From positions 1 through 6,388 of the forward strand of contig DFKO01000044.1 of NCBI GenBank assembly GCA_002373855.1: a DNA stretch of 6,388 nt, given 5' to 3'. Origin of the DNA: Lachnospiraceae bacterium UBA3643 (GTDB lineage Bacteria; Bacillota; Clostridia; Lachnospirales; Lachnospiraceae). Every line of letters starts with the position of its first letter. The first letter of the stretch is position 1. Shown in pieces: positions 1 to 5,864 of the stretch. Below the pieces are notes generated by a model. It made no database searches. It saw nothing but the letters and a program-made list of their open reading frames with translations, and was not told where the DNA came from. The position numbers were made by a program, and so were the translations under genes.

Positions 1-460
1 GCAGCTTAAATTTTGCAAAATGATCTGACGTCTTTAAGACACACCCGTATGTCATGGCTCCTTCACTGTTTCTGGTAGCTCCCGCCACAGCTGATGCCCC
101 GGCATTTTCAAGGCGGGTTATCATCTTCTCTATAGCCCTGTCATAAAATTCCACATCATCATTTACAAGGAGCGCATATTCAAAAGCGTCCTTATCAGCA
201 GATAATGCGTTCAGGGCATATCCCATCGATACTCTCATACCGCCGTTCCAGAAAAGACTGCCTGTACCCTCTATCAGATGGACTTTATCTCCCAGCGAAT
301 TTTTTAGGTACTCCGCTGTCCCGTCACTGCTCAAATCGTCAGTAATGACAAACCTGAAATCAAGCTCAGGGTTTCCGGTTATCAGTGTCTCTATGCACTT
401 TTTTGTATAGTCCAGACGGTTATAAGTCGTCATCAGGACTGCTATCTTTTTCTTTTTCAT
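1..460 (-). CDS. Family 2 glycosyltransferase, N-terminal part; 3' end outside window
   Basis: I translated the minus strand from the ATG at 458-460 to the window edge and found 153 codons without a stop. The product opens MKKKKIAVLMTTYNRLDYTK, a GT2 nucleotide-binding start. It continues with FVITDDLSSDGT (37-48), IEGTGSLFWNGGMRVSMGYA (63-82) and the metal-binding LLVNDDVEFYD (97-107). The LFWNGGM plus NDDV pair is typical of the GT2 subgroup often called rhamnosyltransferase-like (COG1216); this does not prove rhamnose as donor. The C-terminal acceptor region is cut off. The start follows the preceding stop by 17 bases. An in-frame TAG three codons upstream rules out an earlier start, and the Shine-Dalgarno sequence is weak (AT-rich with AGAA). 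It is the next glycosyltransferase of the same operon. Confidence 0.88.
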   Translation of the reverse strand, partial: MKKKKIAVLMTTYNRLDYTKKCIETLITGNPELDFRFVITDDLSSDGTAEYLKNSLGDKVHLIEGTGSLFWNGGMRVSMGYALNALSADKDAFEYALLVNDDVEFYDRAIEKMITRLENAGASAVAGATRNSEGAMTYGCVLKTSDHFAKFKL

Positions 461-477
461 TGATTCTAAAATTTAAA

Positions 478-1293
478 TCAGAAGCAGCATATCTTTTTAA
501 ATGTAATATGAAACAGAACTCTGCTCAGGAAATCCATTCGTTTCTTTACACTCGGCAGATTCTTTTCTTCTGCGTAAACATATTTTTTATATACATGTTC
601 ACACCATTTTACATTTAAAGCTCCCGTGCCTAATTCTTTCTGGAGCAGCCAGACTTCCCTTTTTCTCTTTGCATTATCCTGACCGGTTTTATTGTCCTCA
701 TACATTCGGTATACACTGTATGGCTTATGGCTGAATAATACTTTATGCTTTCTGAACATTCCGGCAAAATATTTCCAGTCAAATACATAATGATACTGCT
801 CATCAAGGCGGTCATCATTTCTCCTCCAGAACACGGAGGGCTGGACTATATAATACCATCTATCGATCAATCCTCCCCTGTCATTTCTGTCGGAATTGTT
901 ATAATCAGTCAGTTTTTTTTCTTTATCACAATACCATCCGTCACCGACGACAATATCGATTTCTTTTTCTGTGTCAAATATTTTACTGACATTATCAAGG
1001 ACATTTTCGTCATAAAAATAATCATCGGAATTGAGCCAGCATACAACATCACCGGTTGCTCTGTTTAATCCCTTATTAATTGCCTCAGCCTGACCTTTAT
1101 CGGCTTCTCTTACGTATATGATCCGGCTGTCTCTTTCTGCGTATCTGTTTACAATCTCTTCTGTCCCGTCATCAGACAGATTATCAACTATAATATATTC
1201 TATATCCTTATGGGTCTGATTGATAACAGAATCTATTGTGTCCTTAATAAACGCTGCCTGATTGTATGTCGGAGTGATCACGGTAAACTTCAT
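478..1293 (-). CDS. Family 2 glycosyltransferase (complete, soluble)
   Basis: This 271-residue inverting GT-A enzyme is predicted to add one sugar of the repeat unit in the cytosol. The classic GT2 N-terminus is present: FTVITPTYNQ (3-12), IIVDNLSDDGT (34-44), DKGQAEAINKGL (65-76) and the metal-binding CWLNSDD (85-91). The acceptor-side region includes QPSVFWRR (151-158) and FDWKYFAGMFRKHKVLFS (171-188), a pattern common in capsule and exopolysaccharide GT2 proteins of this size. There is no membrane segment; the C-terminus is basic and hydrophobic (FLSRVLFHITFKKICCF) and may touch the membrane. It begins 15 bases after the upstream stop with GGAG 7 bases before the ATG. An A8 run on the coding strand lies at 913-920 within GAA AAA AAA codons, with the frame intact. 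Specific sugar donor and linkage cannot be deduced. Confidence 0.9.
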   Translation of the reverse strand: MKFTVITPTYNQAAFIKDTIDSVINQTHKDIEYIIVDNLSDDGTEEIVNRYAERDSRIIYVREADKGQAEAINKGLNRATGDVVCWLNSDDYFYDENVLDNVSKIFDTEKEIDIVVGDGWYCDKEKKLTDYNNSDRNDRGGLIDRWYYIVQPSVFWRRNDDRLDEQYHYVFDWKYFAGMFRKHKVLFSHKPYSVYRMYEDNKTGQDNAKRKREVWLLQKELGTGALNVKWCEHVYKKYVYAEEKNLPSVKKRMDFLSRVLFHITFKKICCF

Positions 1294-1300
1294 ATCATTG

Positions 1301-1304
1301 CTCC
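1301..1304 (-). promoter_or_regulatory. Ribosome binding site of the complete GT2 gene
   Basis: GGAG on the minus strand lies 7 bases before the ATG at 1293, in the short gap after the HlpA-like gene. Another ATG lies 5 bases upstream but is in a different frame and too close to the GGAG, so 1293 is the chosen start. Confidence 0.7.
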
Positions 1305-1308
1305 GATA

Positions 1309-2220
1309 TTATTTATTTATAAGTGAGCCGACTTTATTTTTAATAACAGTCCCGGCCCGCTTTATACCAAAATTCTTTTTTATGTATGCCCTGTCAAATG
1401 CTATATTTCTCTTTACAGGCACGTCAAATACAAGAGGGAAGTCCACGTTCTTTACTGTAAATGTCTGCGTGCTCTTTTCCCTGGTATTTGTTGCATCCTC
1501 ATGATTGAGGCCAAGATTTTCTATCATATTGTCTCTCGGAACTATTCCGAGTCCTCTGTCTTTATACCTGCAGAAATCCCACTGGTAATCCCACGTATCT
1601 TTCCTGCCTTCATATACCTGATCAAGATGTTCTTTTAAAAATGCGTATGCCAGCCCACTCTGAACACACTTAAGCGTTCCTTTTTTTCTGTACTGGGGCC
1701 AGTCCGGAATATTTACATCATAATCCTTCCACGCTCTCGCCCATGTAGCCCATCCCCATACTCCGGGGAAGCACGAAAAAGCATACTGCTTTTCAATTTT
1801 GCAGTCGTCTATCAGGTTTGACCCTGCCACCATCATAACCCTGTCATTGTTTTTATAATATTCCAGCATCTCATGGCAGAATCTGAAAAAATCCTGATTG
1901 GGTAGCACATCGTCTTCGAGTATGATAGTTCTGTCCTCTTTTGAGAGAACCCATGTGATTCCTGATGAGACTCTCATCCTGCATCCCATATTTTCTGAAG
2001 CATAATTTTTCTCAACCTGACATTCCCAGTCAATATGCTCCTCAACATACTTTCTGGTCTCCTCAACCTTTTGAATGTCATCCGGTCTGTTTGCCCTGGG
2101 CGCATCGGAGATAAGGTAAAGTTTTTCCGGTTTTGCCTCTCTGATTGCCTCAAATACACGCTTTGTTGTATCAGGCCTGTTAAATATGATAAAAGCTACA
2201 GGTGTTGTTAATCTGTCCAT
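1309..2220 (-). CDS. GT-A-fold glycosyltransferase, HlpA-like/GnT-I-like type
   Basis: This is a complete 303-residue soluble protein with no signal peptide or membrane segment, so it should act at the cytosolic membrane face. The N-terminus TTPVAFIIFNRPDTTKRVF (5-23) is a GT-A nucleotide-binding opening. A metal-binding acidic motif ILEDDVLPNQDFFRF (100-114) carries EDD at 102-104, which resembles the EDD of the GnT-I (GT13) group more than the DXD of ordinary GT2 enzymes. Downstream marks are FPGVWGWATWARAW (151-164), DTWDYQWDFCR (208-218) and ENLGLNHEDATNT (234-246). Bacterial proteins of this type are often annotated as glycosyltransferase or 'hemolysin activation protein HlpA'; the haemolysin label is historical and not supported by context here. 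Donor and acceptor are unknown. A repeat-unit glycosyltransferase is the natural reading between a phosphotransferase and a GT2 gene. It starts 18 bases after the upstream stop and has a good GAGGA site. Confidence 0.85.
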   Translation of the reverse strand: MDRLTTPVAFIIFNRPDTTKRVFEAIREAKPEKLYLISDAPRANRPDDIQKVEETRKYVEEHIDWECQVEKNYASENMGCRMRVSSGITWVLSKEDRTIILEDDVLPNQDFFRFCHEMLEYYKNNDRVMMVAGSNLIDDCKIEKQYAFSCFPGVWGWATWARAWKDYDVNIPDWPQYRKKGTLKCVQSGLAYAFLKEHLDQVYEGRKDTWDYQWDFCRYKDRGLGIVPRDNMIENLGLNHEDATNTREKSTQTFTVKNVDFPLVFDVPVKRNIAFDRAYIKKNFGIKRAGTVIKNKVGSLINK

Positions 2221-2225
2221 TTATA

Positions 2226-2230
2226 TCCTC
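2226..2230 (-). promoter_or_regulatory. Ribosome binding site of the HlpA-like glycosyltransferase gene
   Basis: GAGGA on the minus strand is followed by TATAA and then the ATG at 2220. The five-base spacing is good, and the site lies in the 18-base gap after the phosphotransferase stop. It supports this ATG as the start. Confidence 0.75.
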
Positions 2231-2238
2231 ATGATTTC

Positions 2239-3660
2239 TTATTTCGATCCCTTGTGCGAAAGTACCGCTCCTACTGTCTGAAGGAGTAGTTTTACATCAA
2301 GGCGCAGGGACCACTCATCAATATATTTTAAATCAAGTTTCACTACTTCATCAAAATCTTTTATATCACTTCTGCCAGATACCTGCCACATACCTGTCAG
2401 GCCGGGTGTGATGCATAGGCGCCTTCTGTAGTGGGCATTATACTGTTCAAATTCCGCCACTGTCGGAGGCCTGGTACCTACCAGAGACATATCGCCCTTT
2501 AGTATATTAAAGAACTGGGGCAGTTCATCAATGCTTGTCTTCCTGATAAAACGTCCTACTTTTGTGATACGGGGATCGTCCTCCATCTTAAACATCAATC
2601 CCTGTACTTCATTTTTGTCTTTAAGATCCTCAAGCCTTTTTTCCGCATCCTGATACATCGAGCGGAATTTATACATCATAAAACGTCTTCCGTTTTTGCC
2701 GATCCGTTCCTGTTTAAAAATAACAGGGCCTTTTGACTCTGCCTTTATAGCCAGCGCCACAAAAGGATAAATTATTATCGTGATTATGATACCGACTATC
2801 GAACCTATTATATCAAAGGCTCTCTTAATCATCAGTCTTCTGTAGTCCATGTTCTGAAGGGAAAAAGAAATGACTGAATATCCGGCAAACATGCCTGCTT
2901 CTTTTCCGTCAAGATTAAGCTCCGGAATCTCCATATTGTAATGGCAGAGCATTCCCATTGCCTCAAATTCGAGGATCATGTCCCTGACTGTCTCTATCTC
3001 GCTTCGAGGCAGTGATATAAATACCCGGTCCATAATGTTCTGGGTGGCAACATTTATGACATTATCAGCCGTTGCTATTACAGGTATACCTTTTATCTCC
3101 TGACCACACATATCCCTGTCCATCACGGTTATGCATGTGAGTTCATAATTCCAGTGATTCGAATTCTGTATCTGATCGATGACCTTCTCAGCCTGATCGT
3201 AGTTGGTCACCACCATCAGTTTGTCGCTGTTTACACTTTTCTTGTAATGATTGAGCATATAATTCTTAAAGAATATATGAAAAACATAAGTGAAAGTGTA
3301 ATCAAGAACAGGAAATACAACAAATACCAGACGGGAGTACGCATAAGCCGTCTTCATGGCAAATACATATGCATTGCCCACAAGGGCAACGACTACAGCC
3401 ATCTTTAATACAGCCAGCATCTCCCTGAAATAGCCACGGTCAAAGAAATCCCTGTTCCAGTCTGTTATCACAGAATAAAAAACTGTTGCCAGGAGCATAA
3501 AAATACCGGCTGACACATATATCTGGAGATTTTCATCAGGTTTTATCTCACGGAATTTAATGAGATATGCCAGAAAATATGCGACAATCATACTGATTAT
3601 CTCAATGAGAATCAGGCTGTATGTCCTTATAACCGTACTTTTTCTGTAAATGTTGTTCAT
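2239..3660 (-). CDS. Polyprenyl glycosylphosphotransferase (undecaprenyl-phosphate sugar-1-phosphate transferase; WbaP/WcaJ/CpsE type)
   Basis: This enzyme would start repeat-unit assembly by moving a sugar-1-phosphate from a nucleotide sugar to undecaprenyl phosphate at the cytoplasmic membrane. The 473-residue length is typical of the long polyPNPT form. Order of parts: four N-terminal membrane segments (about 14-35, 48-66, 82-102, 111-131), a Rossmann-like CoA_binding_3-type domain (about 146-270), a hydrophobic membrane-dipping helix (about 283-305) and the bacterial sugar transferase domain to the end. Catalytic-domain motifs are KRAFDIIGS (279-287), FKQERIG (315-321), YKFRSM (330-335), the acidic pair D378-E379 in SIDELPQ (equivalent to the PglC catalytic DE), GDMSLVGTRPP (389-399) and PGLTGMWQVSGR (419-430). 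The domain is complete with no missing key motif. Which sugar is transferred (glucose, galactose or another) cannot be read from sequence. The start codon overlaps the stop of the upstream fusion gene (TAATG), and there is only a weak upstream purine stretch, so coupling is likely. Confidence 0.95.
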   Translation of the reverse strand: MNNIYRKSTVIRTYSLILIEIISMIVAYFLAYLIKFREIKPDENLQIYVSAGIFMLLATVFYSVITDWNRDFFDRGYFREMLAVLKMAVVVALVGNAYVFAMKTAYAYSRLVFVVFPVLDYTFTYVFHIFFKNYMLNHYKKSVNSDKLMVVTNYDQAEKVIDQIQNSNHWNYELTCITVMDRDMCGQEIKGIPVIATADNVINVATQNIMDRVFISLPRSEIETVRDMILEFEAMGMLCHYNMEIPELNLDGKEAGMFAGYSVISFSLQNMDYRRLMIKRAFDIIGSIVGIIITIIIYPFVALAIKAESKGPVIFKQERIGKNGRRFMMYKFRSMYQDAEKRLEDLKDKNEVQGLMFKMEDDPRITKVGRFIRKTSIDELPQFFNILKGDMSLVGTRPPTVAEFEQYNAHYRRRLCITPGLTGMWQVSGRSDIKDFDEVVKLDLKYIDEWSLRLDVKLLLQTVGAVLSHKGSK

Positions 3661-3662
3661 TA
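3658..3662 (-). promoter_or_regulatory. TAATG stop/start overlap between the fusion gene and the phosphotransferase gene
   Basis: The stop TAA (3662-3660) of the polymerase/GT10 fusion shares its last A with the ATG (3660-3658) of the phosphotransferase. Upstream there is only AAAGCAAAG and no clear Shine-Dalgarno sequence. Termination-reinitiation coupling is therefore the likely way this start is used, which would link the amounts of the two proteins. Confidence 0.7.
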
Positions 3663-5858
3663 CTTTGCTTTTTTCTGAATAAATATTTTATTAAGAGTAT
3701 GAAGCGGTTTGTTTATCAGATCTGTGATACGCACCATCTGGTAAGCATGTTCACGCCTTAACTGATAACGCCTTCCGGCATACTTATTATTTCTTCTGAA
3801 TGCTTTTTCTTTATCGGTATCAAAAATATTACAGAGAAATCCCTCTGCATAATCTTCGGATAAAATATTATATGCCTCGCTTTCAGGTGTAACCATGGGG
3901 GCTTTCATCATCCTGAGGAATTTATCGTCGTCTTCGGCTACTGACTTGATATACCCTGCCGCACTTTCGACAGTGTCAAAATCGTTTACGTCAATGAAGG
4001 CTTCGGGATTAAATTCTTTCTTTATATCTTTTGATCCCCAATATACAGGTATGGTTCCTGCCGCAAACGCCTCAAGGATTTTTTCTGTTGTGTAACCGTT
4101 ATTGTCAGAATTTTCAAATGCAAGCGAGAGTCTGTAGTTTTCAAGGAAAGCAAGTTTATCCCTTACAGGTCCGCCAACATTGTTTTTGTACCTGCCTCCT
4201 GATGCCACATCCATAACCTTTGACAGTTCGTCGATCATATTGTCCCTTATACCTGCAGCATCGGGATTTGATACAACGACAGCACAGGCTTTTTTCTTTG
4301 CCAGCAGGGTTTTCTCGTCGATATCATGCTTTGCTTTTGCTTTTTCGATTGCCTTGTCATACATTGCATAGAGAGGCAGTCTCAGATACCTGTCCTCAAA
4401 ATCAATGTATGAAAATCCCATTGCATAATCGTATTCATTGAAATCGGGTACTATATTTTCTCCCGTAAAAAATATTTTTACGGAATCTGCATATTTAAGG
4501 TGATCATTGCCAAAACAGCTGCAAAAGCAGTAATCCGGCTTGTCCGAAATCTCTATAAGGTAATGCTTCTTCAGTATATTGACAATATAATTATCTTTAA
4601 GATCAAGATCTTTCCAGAAATCGGCAAAGGCTATCTTTATCCTTTTCCCGTCCGGATTTCCAAATGGCTCCGGCTTTTTATCTTTTGAGACATAAACCGA
4701 AGTCGTCAAAAGGGTACCGATTCCGGCCATCAGTATCAGATTCTTGTTAATATAACCTATAAAAGGTTCAGCCACAAAATATGTGGCACTGCAGAGTATG
4801 AGGAGCATTCCCTCTTTATTTTTTCTCTTATACATAATGTAAAAGAGATAAAACATCATGACAAAAAACAAGATCATAAATATGAGGCCGTATACAAACA
4901 GTCCGCTTACATAACCGGTCTCAACAGTCATAATACTCTTGTGATGACCAAACAGTGTGATGGTATTTGAATAAAACGCTCTTCTTGCAAACTCAAGCCT
5001 GCCGTTAAAGAGATAAAAATCAAGAGGCTCCCAGAATCCTGCGGGAGTATCTCCGTCAGGTGCAAAGTATCCGTTAAAAAATACCATTGCTATATATATA
5101 AAAGCAATAACGGCAACCATATATATATTGCCTAAAATGTAAAATGCTTTAAACAGTTTTCCTTCACCGATCAGTCTGATGACAATGCTTCCGATGAGCA
5201 GGACTATCGTAATAAGCATTCCCATTTTGGAATCACTTAATATCGATGGTACGATCACTATCGCGGATATTATCAGATATCCCCACCATCTGATCTTTTT
5301 ATTGTAAAGGAAGATGCCCATGGCAAAGAGTCTGAACCAGTAAAACGCAAAACCGTTAGGCTGATAAAATCCGAATGTATATCTCCTCTGGAAATCTCCG
5401 TGACGGTATACTTCTTCATTATATAACGTATTATGAAGCCCCATGGCAGACATGACCGCTGCGACAAGCATCACTGCAGCAGTCCCGTAAAAGAAAAATC
5501 TTATCACCTGTCTCGCATCCTGATCCCGTCCTGCTACCAGTACGAGGATCATTCTGAGTATTATCGCAGAGTCCTGTACACGAAAACAGACAAGGCCGTA
5601 AAGAATTAAAAGGGCTATTACGGGGATATCTTTTTTATAATCAGCAGAGAGCATTATCTTTACAGCAAAAAAGCCCATACCTATGACCGTGATGAGCTGC
5701 TCGTTGTAATCCCCAAAAAGAAAACCGGAAAAGTTAACAATAAACTCGCACATTATGCCGAGCCAGAAAAATATATCAGATGCACTGAGCATTATTGAAT
5801 TGTCATCTGTGAGAAAGGTCTCTCTCCTGTTTCCTCTCACCACTTTTAAAAATGACAT
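3660..5858 (-). CDS. Fusion protein: Wzy/O-antigen-polymerase-like membrane domain joined to a GT10 fucosyltransferase-family domain
   Basis: This single uninterrupted frame of 732 residues holds two modules. Residues about 25-390 contain roughly 12 hydrophobic segments with a large loop at about 262-316. Wzy-like features are RRYTFGFYQPNGFAFYW (158-174), SDSKMG (208-213) and FNGRLEFARRAFYSN followed by LFGHH and ETGYVSGLFVYG (284-324). After a charged linker (about 391-406), residues 407-690 form a GT10 domain. Its marks are FFTGEN (463-468), DYAMGF and DRYLRLPLY (477-497), SNPDAAGIR (530-538) and the family hallmark FENS...GYTTEKILEAFAAGTIPVYWGS (581-609). By recollection of the Helicobacter pylori enzyme, E467, R538, E592 and K593 match donor-binding or catalytic positions. 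A basic, aromatic tail (691-732) ends the protein. Known GT10 enzymes transfer fucose from GDP-fucose, usually to GlcNAc or glucose; the actual sugar is not proven here. The ATG at 5858 is preceded by GGAG 12 bases upstream. The stop overlaps the next gene's start by one base. Domain assignment is firm for GT10, good for Wzy-like; O-antigen ligase-like is the alternative for the membrane part. Confidence 0.92.
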   Translation of the reverse strand: MSFLKVVRGNRRETFLTDDNSIMLSASDIFFWLGIMCEFIVNFSGFLFGDYNEQLITVIGMGFFAVKIMLSADYKKDIPVIALLILYGLVCFRVQDSAIILRMILVLVAGRDQDARQVIRFFFYGTAAVMLVAAVMSAMGLHNTLYNEEVYRHGDFQRRYTFGFYQPNGFAFYWFRLFAMGIFLYNKKIRWWGYLIISAIVIVPSILSDSKMGMLITIVLLIGSIVIRLIGEGKLFKAFYILGNIYMVAVIAFIYIAMVFFNGYFAPDGDTPAGFWEPLDFYLFNGRLEFARRAFYSNTITLFGHHKSIMTVETGYVSGLFVYGLIFMILFFVMMFYLFYIMYKRKNKEGMLLILCSATYFVAEPFIGYINKNLILMAGIGTLLTTSVYVSKDKKPEPFGNPDGKRIKIAFADFWKDLDLKDNYIVNILKKHYLIEISDKPDYCFCSCFGNDHLKYADSVKIFFTGENIVPDFNEYDYAMGFSYIDFEDRYLRLPLYAMYDKAIEKAKAKHDIDEKTLLAKKKACAVVVSNPDAAGIRDNMIDELSKVMDVASGGRYKNNVGGPVRDKLAFLENYRLSLAFENSDNNGYTTEKILEAFAAGTIPVYWGSKDIKKEFNPEAFIDVNDFDTVESAAGYIKSVAEDDDKFLRMMKAPMVTPESEAYNILSEDYAEGFLCNIFDTDKEKAFRRNNKYAGRRYQLRREHAYQMVRITDLINKPLHTLNKIFIQKKAK

Positions 5859-5864
5859 TATTAA

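Noticed and set aside
385..618. Plus-strand open frame of 77 residues
   Set aside because: It runs antisense across the boundary of two well-supported minus-strand glycosyltransferase genes, resembles no family and has no context as a gene.
745..1068. Plus-strand open frame of 107 residues, hydrophobic
   Set aside because: It is fully antisense to the GT2 gene at 478-1293. Its hydrophobic look comes from reading T-rich complements of lysine/aspartate codons.
3154..3408. Plus-strand open frame of 84 residues
   Set aside because: It lies wholly inside the phosphotransferase gene on the other strand and shows no recognisable motif.
4643..4691. Possible separate start for an independent GT10 gene at the domain junction
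   Set aside because: The linker region encodes SKDKKPEPFGNPDGKRIK with no stop codon, no ATG start and no clear ribosome binding site, so a single fused protein is the simpler reading.
5090..5130. TATATATA-rich stretch that looks like promoter -10 elements
   Set aside because: It encodes Ile/Tyr-rich membrane segments (IYMVAV and FIYIAM) of the polymerase domain. No matching -35 element with correct spacing was recognised, and no gene starts just downstream.
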